A stretch of DNA of 64,000 bases. Source: Rhizobium lentis (GTDB taxonomy: Bacteria > Pseudomonadota > Alphaproteobacteria > Rhizobiales > Rhizobiaceae). Where the stretch lies: positions 62,001-126,000 of the forward strand of contig NZ_JACHBD010000003.1 of NCBI RefSeq assembly GCF_014200175.1, read 5' to 3'. The notes below the pieces were generated by a model, which was given only the letters and a program-made list of their open reading frames with translations, did not search any database and was not told where the DNA came from. Below are positions 35,166 to 45,926 of this stretch, one piece after another (position 1 is the stretch's first letter; the number at the start of each line of letters is the position of its first letter). The translations under genes were made by a program, and so were the position numbers.

Positions 35166-35630
35166 ATGCCCGAGACTGCGATGCTGAACGAATTCGTCGT
35201 CGAAGCCAAAGCTGCCAGCTATGTCGGCGGCGGCGTGCCGCGCCCGCCCTGCCGTCCGGGGTCTCACGATATCGGCTACGAGCGCGGCGACTGGCGCTAT
35301 CTCGACAGCTACTTCGGCGGCACCGATTTCGCCGGACAGGAGGTGGTGTGGTTTGCCGACGAGCCGATCTGGGCGATGAATTATTTCGGCTGGGTCATTG
35401 CTCCCGATCTCATCGATGCCAGCGCAGCGGGAACAGTGATCAAGGCGGCGCTGTCTGCCCTGTACCGGCAGGGCCGCTTTCTCGGCGGAATTGAATTCGA
35501 CCATCCGTTCGGCCGATATGTCGATCGCAGCGAAGGCGGCTGTGAACGATTCAGCGGTCATGAATGCATCATGGTCGACGGACGGAAGGCTTACGCGTTC
35601 GACTATCGCGGCGGGCTGATCATCCCATGA
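35166..35630 (+). CDS. DUF5680 domain protein, LexA-boxed
   Basis: A 154-residue soluble protein matching DUF5680 from end to end: LNEFVVEAKAASYVGGG, RPGSHDIGYERGDWRYLDSYFGG, GQEVVWFADEPIWAMNYFGWV, and a C-terminal GHECIMVDGRKAYAFDYRGG. The family function is unknown. ATG 35166 follows a purine-rich site (AGGCGGAG). The frame is open a little upstream but would run through the LexA box and -10, so 35166 is preferred. It is divergent from the 28-residue peptide gene. Confidence 0.85.
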   Translation: MPETAMLNEFVVEAKAASYVGGGVPRPPCRPGSHDIGYERGDWRYLDSYFGGTDFAGQEVVWFADEPIWAMNYFGWVIAPDLIDASAAGTVIKAALSALYRQGRFLGGIEFDHPFGRYVDRSEGGCERFSGHECIMVDGRKAYAFDYRGGLIIP

Positions 35631-35723
35631 CGGAGCCGGAGGCGGTCGATTCGAATCTGCCGCCAGACGCGTCATCTCGTCGTATTTATCCCGGAACCGA
35701 TGCGCACGTCCGGGCGACATCGA

Positions 35724-36407
35724 TCAGAAATCGACGACCTTGCCGTCGGAGATCGTCACGCGCCGATCCATGCGGCGGGCGAGTTCGTGGTTGTGCGTGG
35801 CGATAAGGGCGGCGAGGCCGGACTGGCGCACCAGGGCCTCCAGCGCGTCGAAGACGTAGCTTGCTGTTTCCGGGTCGAGATTACCGGTCGGCTCGTCGGC
35901 GAGAAGCAGGGTCGGTGCATTGGCGACGGCGCGGGCGATCGCAACGCGCTGCTGCTCGCCACCCGATAGTTCGGCCGGGCGGTGCGAGCCGCGATGGCCA
36001 ATGCGCATATAGTCGAGTAGCTGGCCGGCCCGCTCTCCGGCTTCCTTCCAGGACAGGCCGGCGATCAGCTGCGGCATCATGATGTTTTCGAGCGCGGAAA
36101 ATTCCGGCAGCAGGTGATGGAACTGATAGACGAAGCCGATCTCGCGGCGCCGGATCGCCGTGCGCTTCTCATCGCTCAGCCCGTCGCAGGCATGTCCGTT
36201 GATGGTGACTTCGCCGCCGTCGGGATGCTCGAGCAGACCGGCGACATGCAGCAGCGTCGACTTGCCCGTGCCGGAGGGCGCAACAAGGGCGACGATCTCG
36301 CCTTTCGACAGCGAGAAATCCGCTCCCTTTAGGATCGAGAGCAGCGTATCGCCCTGCCCGTAATGGCGCTCGACGCCGGTAAGCTTGAGGACGACGTTGC
36401 GATTCAT
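35724..36407 (-). CDS. lolD: ABC transporter ATPase LolD
   Basis: ATPase of the LolCDE lipoprotein-release complex, 227 residues from ATG 36407 (an in-frame extension to 36470 has no typical sequence). Walker A reads APSGTGKST (Ala instead of the first Gly), signature LSGGEQQR, Walker [13 protein letters not shown] and H-loop THNHE. It starts 15 bp after the lolC stop, so the two are one operon. Confidence 0.92.
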   Translation of the reverse strand: MNRNVVLKLTGVERHYGQGDTLLSILKGADFSLSKGEIVALVAPSGTGKSTLLHVAGLLEHPDGGEVTINGHACDGLSDEKRTAIRRREIGFVYQFHHLLPEFSALENIMMPQLIAGLSWKEAGERAGQLLDYMRIGHRGSHRPAELSGGEQQRVAIARAVANAPTLLLADEPTGNLDPETASYVFDALEALVRQSGLAALIATHNHELARRMDRRVTISDGKVVDF

Positions 36408-36421
36408 GAATGCGGCATTCC

Positions 36422-37726
36422 TTATTCGTAGCGCAGGGCCTGCACCGGATCGAGCCTGGAGGCGCGCCATGCCGGGAACATGGTGGCGATGAAGGAGAGG
36501 CTGAGCGCCATGACCACGACCGAAATCGTTTCGCTGAGATCCATCTCGGCCGGCAGCTGGCTGAGGAAATAGACCTGCGGGTTGAAGATCACGGTGCCTG
36601 ATATCCAGGAGAAGAACTGGCGGATGGATTCGATGTTGACGCAGACGAGGACGCCGAGCAGCACGCCGGCGATTGTTCCGACGATACCGATCGCCGCCCC
36701 GGTCATGAAGAATATGCGCATGATGGCGCCGGCGCTGGCGCCCATCGTGCGCAGAATGGCGATATCGCTGCCCTTGTCCTTCACCAGCATGATGAGGCCG
36801 GAGATAATGTTCAGCGCCGCGACAAGCACGATCAGCGTCAGGATCATGAACATGACGTTGCGCTCGACCTGCAGCGCCGAGAAGAAGGTCTGGTTGCGCT
36901 GGCGCCAGTCGGTAAGGTTGATCTGGCGGCCGGCCGCCTCTTCCACCTTCGGCCGCAGAGCGTCGATATCGTCGGGATGATCGACGAAGAGCTCGATCGA
37001 CTGCACCAGCCCCGCCGCATTGAAATAGAGCTGCGCTTCCTCGAGCGGCATGAAGATGATCGAGGAATCATATTCCGACATGCCGATCTCGAACAGCCCG
37101 GAGATCTTGTAGGATTTGACGCGCGGGTTGACGCCCATCGGCGTGACGTCACCTTCCGGCGAGGTCAGCGTGATGAGGTCGCCGACGCGCAGACCCAGTT
37201 GGTCGGCCATGCGGGTGCCGATCAGCACGCCCTCGCCGGAAGCATAGCCCACCATGTCGCCGGATTTGATGTTGTCGGAGATCGTCTTGAGCTTGGTCAG
37301 GTCTTCGGCGCGGGCGCCGCGCACCAGGGCGCCGGTGCTTCCGCCGGCCTGGGCGGAAGCCAGCACCTGACCTTCCACCAAAGGCAGCGCCATCTTGACG
37401 CCGGGCACGGCGGCAAGCCTGCCGGCAAGGTCGGGATAATCGGTGAAGGGGCCATCGACCGGCTGGACGATCATGTGGCCGTTGATGCCGAGGATGCGCG
37501 AGACGAGCTCGGTGCGGAAGCCGTTCATGACGGCCATGACGATGATCAGCGTCGCGACGCCGAGCATGATGCCGACGAAGGAGAAGCCGGCGATGACCGA
37601 GATAAACGCTTCCTTGCGTCGGGCGCGCAGATAGCGCCAGGCCACGAGGCGTTCGAAGGTGGAAAATGGCTTGCCAGCCGGACCCAAGCCGGATGTTGAA
37701 CTCCGGTCCACTGCTGCCTCTGCCAT
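36422..37726 (-). CDS. lolC: Lipoprotein-releasing permease LolC/LolE
   Basis: Inner-membrane permease of 434 residues with the LolE/MacB layout: one helix near residues 35-60, a large periplasmic domain (about 65-285), then three C-terminal helices (FtsX domain). The N-terminal [22 protein letters not shown] is diagnostic. Alphaproteobacteria usually have a single LolC/E-type permease that serves as a homodimer. It lies between proS (15 bp upstream) and lolD. Confidence 0.92.
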   Translation of the reverse strand: MAEAAVDRSSTSGLGPAGKPFSTFERLVAWRYLRARRKEAFISVIAGFSFVGIMLGVATLIIVMAVMNGFRTELVSRILGINGHMIVQPVDGPFTDYPDLAGRLAAVPGVKMALPLVEGQVLASAQAGGSTGALVRGARAEDLTKLKTISDNIKSGDMVGYASGEGVLIGTRMADQLGLRVGDLITLTSPEGDVTPMGVNPRVKSYKISGLFEIGMSEYDSSIIFMPLEEAQLYFNAAGLVQSIELFVDHPDDIDALRPKVEEAAGRQINLTDWRQRNQTFFSALQVERNVMFMILTLIVLVAALNIISGLIMLVKDKGSDIAILRTMGASAGAIMRIFFMTGAAIGIVGTIAGVLLGVLVCVNIESIRQFFSWISGTVIFNPQVYFLSQLPAEMDLSETISVVVMALSLSFIATMFPAWRASRLDPVQALRYE

Positions 37727-37741
37727 TTCGCCTCCGTTTCC

Positions 37742-39064
37742 TTAAGCCACGAACCTGTTGATCGCCGCTTCGATGGTCATCGTTTCGCGGGCGCCGGTCT
37801 TGCGGTCCTTCACTTCGACCTCGCCGTTCGCGACCGCGCGCGGGCCGGCGATGATCTGGACGGGCACGCCGATCAGGTCGGCGGTTGCGAATTTCGTGCC
37901 GGCCCGGTCGTCGGTGTCGTCGTAGAGCACATCCTTGCCGGCCTTGGTGAGCGCGGCATAGATCAGCTCGCAAGTATCGTCGCAGGCCTGATCGCCCGCC
38001 TTCATGTTGATCACCACGATATCGAAGGGCGCGACCGAAGCCGGCCAGATGATTCCGTTGTCGTCATGCGATGCTTCGATGATGGCGGGAACAAGGCGTG
38101 TCGGGCCGATACCGTAGGAACCCATGTGAACGAAGTGTTCCTTGCCGTCAGGCCCCTGCACTTTCGCGCCCATCGGTTCGGAATATTTCGTGCCGAAATA
38201 GAAGATGTGACCGACCTCGATGCCGCGCGCCGAAAGACGCTCGCCTTCCGGAACGGCGTTGAAAGCCGTCTCGTCGTGCATTTCCGAGGTCGCCGCATAG
38301 AGCGAGGTCCACTTGTTGAAGATCGCCTTCAAACCCTCGACGCTGTCGAAATCGGTGCTCTCACCAGGAATATCGAAGCCGACGAAGTCCTTGTGGCAGA
38401 AGACCTCGGATTCACCGGTATCGGCGAGGATGATGAATTCATGGCTGAGATTGCCGCCGATCGGGCCGGTGTCGGCACGCATCGGAATGGCGCGCAGGCC
38501 GAGCCGATCGAAGGTTCTGAGATAGGCGGCGAACATCTTGTTATAGGAATGCTCCGCCCCCTCGCGCGTCAGATCGAAGGAATAGGCATCCTTCATCATG
38601 AACTCGCGCGAGCGCATGGTGCCGAAGCGCGGACGGATCTCGTCGCGGAACTTCAGCTGGATGTGATAGAGATTGAGCGGCAGGTTCTTGTAGGATTTGA
38701 CGGAGGAACGGAAGATATCCGTCACCATCTCCTCGTTGGTCGGACCGTAGAGCATCGGCCGATCCTGACGGTCCTTGATGCGCAGCATCTCCTTGCCGTA
38801 GGCGTCGTAACGGCCGCTTTCCTGCCAGAGTTCGGCCGACTGCAGGGTCGGCATCGAAAGCTCGATGGCGCCGGCACGGTTCTGCTCCTCGCGAATAATG
38901 GCGTTAACCTTGTCGAGAACGCGCTTGCCGAGCGGCAGCCAGGAATAGATGCCCTGCGACTGCTGGCGGATCATGCCGGCGCGCAGCATCAACCGGTGGG
39001 AGACGATTTCCGCCTCCTTGGGGTTTTCCTTGAGGATGGGCATGAAATAGCGGGACAGACGCAT
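37742..39064 (-). CDS. proS: Prolyl-tRNA synthetase (short, no editing insert)
   Basis: A class II synthetase, 440 residues from ATG 39064. It is the short alphaproteobacterial form: the roughly 180-residue editing insert of E. coli ProRS is absent between motifs 2 and 3. Motif 2 covers [26 protein letters not shown] (about residues 138-163), and motif 3 is [10 protein letters not shown]. The C-terminal anticodon-binding domain follows. A near-consensus promoter lies 177 bp upstream. It leads the proS-lolC-lolD operon. Confidence 0.94.
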   Translation of the reverse strand: MRLSRYFMPILKENPKEAEIVSHRLMLRAGMIRQQSQGIYSWLPLGKRVLDKVNAIIREEQNRAGAIELSMPTLQSAELWQESGRYDAYGKEMLRIKDRQDRPMLYGPTNEEMVTDIFRSSVKSYKNLPLNLYHIQLKFRDEIRPRFGTMRSREFMMKDAYSFDLTREGAEHSYNKMFAAYLRTFDRLGLRAIPMRADTGPIGGNLSHEFIILADTGESEVFCHKDFVGFDIPGESTDFDSVEGLKAIFNKWTSLYAATSEMHDETAFNAVPEGERLSARGIEVGHIFYFGTKYSEPMGAKVQGPDGKEHFVHMGSYGIGPTRLVPAIIEASHDDNGIIWPASVAPFDIVVINMKAGDQACDDTCELIYAALTKAGKDVLYDDTDDRAGTKFATADLIGVPVQIIAGPRAVANGEVEVKDRKTGARETMTIEAAINRFVA

Positions 39065-39240
39065 GGCGGATTCCGGAGCAGTTGAGATCCCGCGGAGAAA
39101 CGGAATCGACGGTACATTGGTAATGTGGGAGCGTTCATAGCCGCTTCGCGGCGGGAAGGAAACCCGCAACTGCCGTCGGCCGCCTCCCGGATACGCATGT
39201 TCACGCCGGCAAAATGAAAGGGTGTGAAAAAGCGCGTGTT

Positions 39241-39269
39241 TATAAGGACTTGAACGAAAATCTTGTCAA
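39241..39269 (-). promoter_or_regulatory. proS-lolCD promoter
   Basis: On the minus strand, TTGACA (39269-39264), a 17-bp spacer, then CTTATA (39246-39241). This is the best sigma-70 match in the window. Transcription would start near 39234, a leader of about 170 nt before proS. Confidence 0.75.
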
Positions 39270-39289
39270 CAGAAATATTTTGCTAGAGT

Positions 39290-39492
39290 GTAGCAAAAAT
39301 GCAAAAAAAGCTAATGACAAAGCCCAATGTTTGAGCTAGCTTTAGCTCACAAAACAGGCAGGAAGCTAAATTCTTGCCGAATTCGCGGTCAAGTCTTGGG
39401 AGGATCAGATCTTAGGCGCGCTCGTCGCAGCCCCGGCAACGGTTACAGATCACGCGATACTTAAAACAAGGCTTTCAGCCTTGTTTTTTTTT
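39290..39492 (+). ncRNA. Possible small RNA between DUF1467 gene and proS (alpha-r9-like?)
   Basis: The gap 39065-39654 holds no supportable gene. Its AT-rich middle has a hairpin GAGCTA-GCTT-TAGCTC (39333-39348) and ends in a perfect terminator at 39463-39490 with a long T run on the plus strand, yet no plus-strand gene lies upstream. From memory, a rhizobial sRNA of the alpha-r9 family was mapped next to proS. I cannot confirm the identity, and the 5' end is a guess. The terminator could simply serve the leftward nuo block. Confidence 0.35.
39463..39490 (+). terminator. Strong, probably bidirectional intrinsic terminator
   Basis: AAAACAAGGC-TTTCA-GCCTTGTTTT is a perfect 10-bp stem with a 5-base loop and T run. 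On the plus strand it could end a small RNA. On the minus strand it lies 165 bp after the DUF1467 gene and could end the nuo-birA-rnj-mce transcript. Confidence 0.85.
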
Positions 39493-39654
39493 GGCTTTTG
39501 CCTCCCATCCCAACCAGAAACGAGATCGCCTTCCGTAAGGAAATGCGCCCTCATTCCGTTAGGCGAGCTCTTTGCCGCAACAGCATGACGCCGATATGAC
39601 GAAATCGACTTTTTGTGAATTTTACATCTGCTCAAACTTTGAGCAAAAGCTACC

Positions 39655-39930
39655 TCAATAGAAGCTAGGCCCTAGTTGTGGAAGGGCGTCGAAGCCCCAG
39701 CCGAAATAGGTGTCGCAGACATACCAGAGGCCGTAGATCAGAGCCGAGATCAGCGTCGTCAGCGAAAAGACGAAGCCGGCGCGAAAGCGGGTGGGCGCGC
39801 TGGGAACGGTGCCGAGCACGATATCATCGTCTTCCGCCTGGGTGCGCAGGCCGATCGGCAGGACGGCGAAAAGCGTCATCCACCATACGATGAAGTAGAC
39901 GGCAAATCCCTGAAGGAAGATCTGAAGCAT
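39655..39930 (-). CDS. DUF1467 family membrane protein
   Basis: A 91-residue protein with two membrane helices separated by the conserved loop LPIGLRTQAEDDDIVLGTVPSAP (about residues 25-48). This is the DUF1467 signature, a family of unknown function typically downstream of mce in rhizobia. It is the last gene of the leftward nuo-birA-rnj-mce block, 161 bp after mce. Confidence 0.87.
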   Translation of the reverse strand: MLQIFLQGFAVYFIVWWMTLFAVLPIGLRTQAEDDDIVLGTVPSAPTRFRAGFVFSLTTLISALIYGLWYVCDTYFGWGFDALPQLGPSFY

Positions 39931-40091
39931 TATGGTTCCCGTGATGTCGCGCCGCCATGTGGCGAAGGCGTCCTCTCACTTTCAATTGCGCGCCTTTATA
40001 CGGCGGAATGGCGGTCAATTCAAAGCGAACGAAACATTTTGCCGCCTTCGGGTCACTCTGCCGCAGCGCAAGCGCTTCACATGAATTCGGT

Positions 40092-40496
40092 TCAGGCCTG
40101 TTCAAGCTCGATCAGCGTGCCGAAGAAATCCTTGGGGTGCAGAAAGAGCACCGGCTTGCCGTGCGCGCCGGTCTTCGGCTGGCCATCGCCCAGCACCCGC
40201 GCCCCCGCCTCGACCAGCCGGTCGCGGGCGAGGATGATATCGTCCACTTCATAACAGATGTGGTGCATACCGCCGGACGGGTTCTTGTCGAGGAAGGCTG
40301 CAACCGGTGAGGCTTCCCCCAGCGGCTCAAGCAATTCGACCTTGGTGTTCGGCAATTCGACGAAGACGACGGTGACGCCGTGTTCCGGCAGCGCCTGCGG
40401 CTGCGACACGGCAGCGCCCAGCGTGTCGCGATACGCAGCCGCCGCCGCCTTCAGGTCGGGGACGGCGATGGCAATATGGTTCACCCGGCCGAGCAT
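40092..40496 (-). CDS. mce: Methylmalonyl-CoA epimerase
   Basis: A 134-residue glyoxalase/VOC-fold enzyme interconverting the two methylmalonyl-CoA epimers in propionyl-CoA breakdown. It starts MLGRVNHIAIAVPDL (metal His) and carries PEHGVTVVFVELPNTKVELLEPLG, GGMHHICYEVDD and FLHPKDFFGTLIELEQ with the remaining His and Glu ligands. ATG 40496 is preferred over a TTG two codons upstream. It lies 2 bp from the rnj stop, so the two are co-translated. Confidence 0.92.
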   Translation of the reverse strand: MLGRVNHIAIAVPDLKAAAAAYRDTLGAAVSQPQALPEHGVTVVFVELPNTKVELLEPLGEASPVAAFLDKNPSGGMHHICYEVDDIILARDRLVEAGARVLGDGQPKTGAHGKPVLFLHPKDFFGTLIELEQA

Positions 40497-40498
40497 GA

Positions 40499-42169
40499 TC
40501 AAACCTTGGTGACGAAGGCGGTAACGACGGGTTTCTTGCCCCAGCTCTGGTTCGCAGCGGCGCGGATGGCGCGGCGCACGGCCTCTTGCAGCATGTCGAT
40601 ATCCTTGCGGCGGGCGCGCGGAATGCTTTCGATGGCGCTGATCGCCGCGTCGAAGAGCGTGTCCTCCATCTCATCGCCCTCGTCGTCATAGACCGGCAGG
40701 CCGATCGAGACGAGATCGGGATCGCCGACAATATCATAACGGGCGTCGAGCACGACGCTGACCGCGACATGGCCGACATAGGAGAGCTTCTTGCGCTCGC
40801 CGATCCCCATCTCGTCGAAATCGCCGATCAGCATGCCGTCCTTGTAGATGCGGCCGTGCGGCGCTTCGCCGATCACCTCGACCGGACCTGGCGCCAGCCG
40901 CAAGATATCGCCGTTGCGCACCCGCGGGACGATCGCGATGCCGGATTGCTCGGCAAGCTCCTTGTGCGCCGTCAGATGCGTCGCCTCGCCATGCACCGGC
41001 ACGACGACCTTCGGCCGAGTCCACTCGTACATCCGCTGCAGCTCGTTGCGGCGCGGATGGCCGGACACGTGGACCAGGGCTTCAGTATCGGTGATGATGT
41101 GCACGCCCTGCTCGACGAGGCCGTTCTTGATGTCCTGGATCGCCTTCTCGTTACCGGGAATGGCGCGAGAGGAAAAGACGACGATATCGCCCGCCGCGAA
41201 GGCCACATTGCGCATTTCGTCGCGGGAAAGCTTGGCAAGCGCTGCCCGCGCCTCGCCCTGGCTGCCGGTCAGGATGACGACGACCTTGTCGCGGGGGATG
41301 TAGCCGTATTCTTCCTCGGAGATGAAGGGCTTCACGCCTTCCATCAGGCCGATATCCTGGGCGACGTCGACGACCCGCTTCAGCGAGCTGCCGAGCAACA
41401 GCACTTCGCGGCCCGCCGCCTCGGCAGCTTCGGCAACGGTGCGAATGCGCCCGACATTCGATGAGAAGGTGGTGATCGCCACCCGGCCTTCGGCATCCTC
41501 GATGATCTTGCGCAGGCTTTCGGACACATCCTTCTCGGACGGCGAAACACCGTCACGCAAGGCATTGGTGGAATCGCACATCAGCGCCAGCACGCCCTCG
41601 TCGCCCAACTGGCGAAAGCGCGTCTCATCGGTCAGCGGCCCGAGCGAGGGCTCGTGGTCGATCTTCCAGTCGCCGGTGTGGATGACATTGCCGGCAGGCG
41701 TGCGGATCATCAGCGACATCGGCTCGGGGATCGAGTGATTGACGGCCACACCTTCGATGCTGAACGGGCCGACATTGATCGTGTCGCCCGCCTTGAACGG
41801 CGTCACCGGCACCTCGCCGATCCTCGCCTTCTCGAAATTGCGTTTGGCTTCGAGCAGACCCGCGGTAAAGCCCGAGGCATAGACCGGCACGTTGAGCCCG
41901 GGCCAGAGATCGGCGAGCGCGCCATAATGATCTTCATGGGCATGGGTGATGATGATCGCCCTGAGGTTTTTGCGTTCGCTGGCGAGGAAGCGGATGTCGG
42001 GCAGGACCAGGTCGACGCCCGGCAGATCCGGGCCGGGAAAGGTGACGCCGCAATCGACCATGATCCACTGGCGATGCTCGGGCGGGCCGTAGCCATAGAG
42101 AGCGAGATTCATGCCGATCTCGCCAACGCCGCCCAGAGGCAGGAATACCAACTCGTCCTGTTTCGCCAT
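40499..42169 (-). CDS. rnj: Ribonuclease J
   Basis: A metallo-beta-lactamase/beta-CASP ribonuclease of 556 residues. The zinc motif is HAHEDHYGAL, with GDWKIDH following. The beta-CASP part has SGHPRRNELQRMYEWTRP and VPVHGEATHL. It has both endo- and 5'-exonuclease activity, and in S. meliloti it matures rRNA. It coexists here with rne and rnr, the normal alphaproteobacterial set. It lies 17 bp after birA. Confidence 0.93.
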   Translation of the reverse strand: MAKQDELVFLPLGGVGEIGMNLALYGYGPPEHRQWIMVDCGVTFPGPDLPGVDLVLPDIRFLASERKNLRAIIITHAHEDHYGALADLWPGLNVPVYASGFTAGLLEAKRNFEKARIGEVPVTPFKAGDTINVGPFSIEGVAVNHSIPEPMSLMIRTPAGNVIHTGDWKIDHEPSLGPLTDETRFRQLGDEGVLALMCDSTNALRDGVSPSEKDVSESLRKIIEDAEGRVAITTFSSNVGRIRTVAEAAEAAGREVLLLGSSLKRVVDVAQDIGLMEGVKPFISEEEYGYIPRDKVVVILTGSQGEARAALAKLSRDEMRNVAFAAGDIVVFSSRAIPGNEKAIQDIKNGLVEQGVHIITDTEALVHVSGHPRRNELQRMYEWTRPKVVVPVHGEATHLTAHKELAEQSGIAIVPRVRNGDILRLAPGPVEVIGEAPHGRIYKDGMLIGDFDEMGIGERKKLSYVGHVAVSVVLDARYDIVGDPDLVSIGLPVYDDEGDEMEDTLFDAAISAIESIPRARRKDIDMLQEAVRRAIRAAANQSWGKKPVVTAFVTKV

Positions 42170-42186
42170 AATTTTCGTTTTTTCCG

Positions 42187-42951
42187 CTATCCAAAAAACA
42201 CATCACCGGCGGCAATGGGCATAATCCTGCCAGCGCCGGTATCGAGCATCAACAAGCCATTATCATCAATTCCGGCGAATTGGCCGGAAATCGATCGGTC
42301 CGGTAAATTCACCGTGATCTTTTCGCCGATGCCACAGGCGATGGTGCGCCAGCGCGCCGTGATCTCGGCAATGCCGCAACCCTGGTCCCATTGATCGAGC
42401 ACATCCGCCATCGCCGCGAAGAGATGGGCGAAGAGCTCCTCCGGCGAAGCCGCGCTTGCATGCTGACGCAGACAGGTGACGGGATAGAGCGGATTATCAG
42501 GCATGACCGAGACATTGATGCCGATGCCGACGATCAGCGCGTAGCGGCCGTCAGGCAACTGCTCGCCCTCGACGAGGATGCCGCAGGTCTTCTTCCGGCC
42601 GATGAGGATATCGTTCGGCCATTTGACCTCGAGCGGTTCGGCGCCCGGCGGCAGCACCTGGCGGATCGCCTGGTGCACGGCGACGGCAACCGCCAGCGGC
42701 AGCGAGCCGAGGCGCTCCATGGGCGCCGGGTCGATCAATAGAAGGGAAGCGTAAAGATTGCCGCGTTCGGACACCCAGAGGCGGCCGCGGCGGCCGCGGC
42801 CGCCGGTCTGCCTCTCGGCCGTCACCCAGAGATTTCCGGGATCGCCCGCCCGCGCCCGGGCGAGGCATTCGCTATTGGTGGACGATGTTTCCGACAGCGC
42901 CTCGTGCCTGAAATCGCCGAGCGATATCCGGCGCCGTCTGTCGGAAACCAT
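42187..42951 (-). CDS. birA: Biotin-protein ligase (monofunctional)
   Basis: A 254-residue enzyme that attaches biotin to acetyl-CoA and pyruvate carboxylases. The catalytic domain has the ATP/biotin loop GGRGRRGRLW, EVKWPNDILIG and TCGILVEGE. There is no N-terminal DNA-binding domain, so it cannot act as the E. coli-type repressor. Its ATG overlaps the nuoN stop by one base, linking biotinylation to the complex I operon by coupling rather than by obvious function. Confidence 0.92.
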   Translation of the reverse strand: MVSDRRRRISLGDFRHEALSETSSTNSECLARARAGDPGNLWVTAERQTGGRGRRGRLWVSERGNLYASLLLIDPAPMERLGSLPLAVAVAVHQAIRQVLPPGAEPLEVKWPNDILIGRKKTCGILVEGEQLPDGRYALIVGIGINVSVMPDNPLYPVTCLRQHASAASPEELFAHLFAAMADVLDQWDQGCGIAEITARWRTIACGIGEKITVNLPDRSISGQFAGIDDNGLLMLDTGAGRIMPIAAGDVFFG

Positions 42952-44396
42952 TAGAAGAGTGTCGCGGCGGCAAGCTCTGCCGCACCGCCGATCGGCCCGC
43001 CGATGAGCACATAGGCGGTGACGAAGAGACCGGAAAGACCGAAGACCAGACGCAGGGCGCCGGAGACCCGGGCGAATTCGCCGGTCGCCTCATCGAACCA
43101 CATCAGCTTGATGACGCGCAAATAATAATAGGCGCCGACGACCGAGGCGAGAACGCCGATGATGGCAAGCGCATAAAGCTTGGCTTCGATCGCCGCAACG
43201 AAGACGAAGTACTTGGCGAAGAAACCGGCGAGCGGCGGAATGCCGGCGAGCGAGAACATGAGCGCTGTCAGCACCACGGCCATGAACGGGTTGGTCGCGG
43301 AAAGGCCGGCGAGATCATTGACGTCTTCGACGACGGTGCCGTCCTTGCGGCGCATCGACATGATGATTGCAAAGCTGCCGAGGGTCATGACCATGTAGAT
43401 GACCATGTAAAGCATGACGCCGGAAACGCCGGTCTGGTTGCCGGCGGCAAGGCCGACCAGCGCATAGCCCATATGGCCGATCGAGGAGTAGGCCATCAGC
43501 CGCTTGATGTTCTTCTGGCCGATCGCCGCAAACGAGCCGAGCAGCATCGAAGCGATCGAGATGAACACGACGACCTGCTGCCAGTCCGCCAGAACCGGCT
43601 GGAAGGCGGTGATGACGATGCGGGTCATCATCGCCATCGCGGCAACCTTCGGGGCCGCGGCCAGGAAGGCGGTGACCGGCGTCGGCGCGCCCTCATAAAC
43701 ATCCGGCGTCCACATATGGAAAGGAACGGCCGAGATCTTGAAGGCGATGCCGGCGAGGATGAAGACCAGGCCAAAGACGAGGCCGAGCGACCGCGCGCCC
43801 TCCACGGACAGGGCCTGGGCGATCTCGGAGAAGTGGGTGTGGCCGGTGAAGCCATAGACCAGCGACATGCCGTAGAGCAGCATGCCGGAGGAAAGCGCGC
43901 CGAGGACGAAATATTTCAGGCCGGCTTCCGTCGACTTCAGGCTGTCGCGGTTGATCGCGGCGACGACATAGAGCGCCAGCGACTGCAGCTCCAGCGCCAG
44001 ATAGAGCGAAATCAGGTCGTTGGCCGAGATCATCAGCAGGATGCCGAGGGTCGCGAGCACCAGCAGAACCGGGAACTCGAACTTGTCGAGCTGATTTTCC
44101 CTAGCGTGGCCCATCGTCATGAACAGGGCGACCAGCGAGCCGATGAGCGCCACCAGTTTCATGAAGCGGGAGAAGCCGTCGGCCATGTAGACGCCGCCAT
44201 AGGCAAGGCCTTCGGCCGGCACGAAGAGCAGCCAGACGCCGGAAGCCAGCAGCAGCACGATGGCGAGGCCGGTGACGACGAGGCCCGACCGCTCGCCTGA
44301 GAAGACGCCGACCATCAACAGGAACAGGGCGCCGACCGCTAGGATCAGTTCCGGCGCGGAAAGATGCAGACTGAGGAGGATTGTTTCAGCGGTCAT
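42951..44396 (-). CDS. nuoN: NADH-quinone oxidoreductase subunit N
   Basis: An antiporter-like proton-pumping subunit of complex I, 481 residues with about 14 membrane helices. The conserved [18 protein letters not shown] carries the key helix-5 Glu. [17 protein letters not shown] and the [12 protein letters not shown] motif follow. It is the last nuo gene. nuoM ends 18 bp upstream and birA overlaps it by one base. Confidence 0.96.
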   Translation of the reverse strand: MTAETILLSLHLSAPELILAVGALFLLMVGVFSGERSGLVVTGLAIVLLLASGVWLLFVPAEGLAYGGVYMADGFSRFMKLVALIGSLVALFMTMGHARENQLDKFEFPVLLVLATLGILLMISANDLISLYLALELQSLALYVVAAINRDSLKSTEAGLKYFVLGALSSGMLLYGMSLVYGFTGHTHFSEIAQALSVEGARSLGLVFGLVFILAGIAFKISAVPFHMWTPDVYEGAPTPVTAFLAAAPKVAAMAMMTRIVITAFQPVLADWQQVVVFISIASMLLGSFAAIGQKNIKRLMAYSSIGHMGYALVGLAAGNQTGVSGVMLYMVIYMVMTLGSFAIIMSMRRKDGTVVEDVNDLAGLSATNPFMAVVLTALMFSLAGIPPLAGFFAKYFVFVAAIEAKLYALAIIGVLASVVGAYYYLRVIKLMWFDEATGEFARVSGALRLVFGLSGLFVTAYVLIGGPIGGAAELAAATLF

Positions 44397-44414
44397 GTCC
44401 GATAAGTCCCGTCA

Positions 44415-45926
44415 TCAATTCATAGACAGCGCAACATTCTGCGCTGCGTGCACGGCGGCCGTGTAGTTATTGACCAGCAGATCCACCGAGGCGGCCGTGG
44501 CATCGAAGACCGGAGCCGGGTAAACGCCGAAGAAGATGGTCAGTGCGACCAGCGGGTAGAGGATCAGCTGTTCGCGGGGCGAAAGGTCGAGCAGCGCCTT
44601 CAGCTTTTCCTTCTCCAGCGCGCCGAAGATCACGCGGCGATAGAGCCAAAGCGCATAGGCGGCCGAGAGAATGACGCCGGTGGCGGCAAAGAGCGCGACC
44701 CAGGTATTGACCCGGAAGACGCCGATCAGCGTCAGGAACTCACCGACAAAGCCCGAGGTGCCGGGAAGCCCGACATTGGCCATGGTGAAGACCATCATGG
44801 CGACGGCATATTTCGGCATGTTGTTGACGAGACCGCCATAGGCATTGATCTCGCGCGTATGGGTGCGGTCGTAGACGACGCCGACGCAGAGGAAGAGCGC
44901 GCCCGAGACGATCCCGTGCGACAGCATCTGGAAGATCGAACCCTGAACGCCCTGCGTGTTGGCGGCGAAGATGCCCATGGTCACGTAGCCCATGTGCGCC
45001 ACCGAGGAATAGGCGATCAGCTTCTTGATGTCGTCCTGCATCATCGCCACCAGCGAGGTGTAGATGATGGCGATGACGGACATGGCGAAGACAAGCGGCG
45101 CGAAATAATCGGACGCCACCGGGAACATGCCGAGCGAGAAGCGGATGAGACCGTAGCCGCCGAGCTTCAGCAGGACGCCGGCCAGGATCACCGAGCCAGC
45201 CGTCGGCGCCTGAACGTGGGCATCGGGAAGCCAGGTATGGACCGGCCACATCGGCATCTTCACCGCGAAGGAGGCGAAGAAGGCAAGCCATAGCCAGGTC
45301 TGCAGCGCCGGCGGGAACTTGTAGGCGAGCAGCGCGGTGATATCCGTCGTTCCGGCCTGCCAGTACATCGCCATGATGGCGAGCAGCATCAGCACCGAGC
45401 CGAGCAACGTATAGAGGAAGAACTTGTAGCTCGCATAGACGCGATCCTTGCCGCCCCAGACGCCGATGATCAGGAACATCGGAATGAGGCCCGCCTCGAA
45501 GAAGACGTAGAACAGCACGATATCGAGCGAGACGAAGACGCCGACCATCATCGTTTCCAGGACGAGGAAGGCGATCATGTATTCCTTCAGGCGCTTCTCG
45601 ATCGAGAGCCAGCTCGCCAGCACGCAGAAGGGCATGAGGAAGGTCGACAGGATGACGAACAGCATCGAGATGCCGTCGACGCCGACATGGTAACCGATGC
45701 CGGTACCGAGCCAGTCGTGCTTTTCGAGCATCTGGAAGCCCGGATTGGCGTTGTCGAAGCCGACCCAGATGACGAGGGAAACGAGGAAGGTGAAGACGGT
45801 GGTGATCAGCGAGATCCACAGCACGTTCTTGCGGCCGCTCTCGCTCTCGCCGTTCATCAGCAGCAGGAGCACCACGCCGACGAGCGGCAGGAAGGTGACC
45901 GTTGAAAGAATAGGCCAATCGGTCAT
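44415..45926 (-). CDS. nuoM: NADH-quinone oxidoreductase subunit M
   Basis: An antiporter-like proton-pumping subunit, 503 residues with about 14 helices. Motifs include [21 protein letters not shown] (helix-5 Glu), [36 protein letters not shown] and [13 protein letters not shown]. The ATG overlaps the nuoL stop by one base (TGATG-type junction). Confidence 0.96.
   Translation of the reverse strand: MTDWPILSTVTFLPLVGVVLLLLMNGESESGRKNVLWISLITTVFTFLVSLVIWVGFDNANPGFQMLEKHDWLGTGIGYHVGVDGISMLFVILSTFLMPFCVLASWLSIEKRLKEYMIAFLVLETMMVGVFVSLDIVLFYVFFEAGLIPMFLIIGVWGGKDRVYASYKFFLYTLLGSVLMLLAIMAMYWQAGTTDITALLAYKFPPALQTWLWLAFFASFAVKMPMWPVHTWLPDAHVQAPTAGSVILAGVLLKLGGYGLIRFSLGMFPVASDYFAPLVFAMSVIAIIYTSLVAMMQDDIKKLIAYSSVAHMGYVTMGIFAANTQGVQGSIFQMLSHGIVSGALFLCVGVVYDRTHTREINAYGGLVNNMPKYAVAMMVFTMANVGLPGTSGFVGEFLTLIGVFRVNTWVALFAATGVILSAAYALWLYRRVIFGALEKEKLKALLDLSPREQLILYPLVALTIFFGVYPAPVFDATAASVDLLVNNYTAAVHAAQNVALSMN

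Noticed and set aside
39450-39635. Possible 61-codon gene on the minus strand near the terminator
   Set aside because: It contains the terminator hairpin, starts without a ribosome site and looks random.
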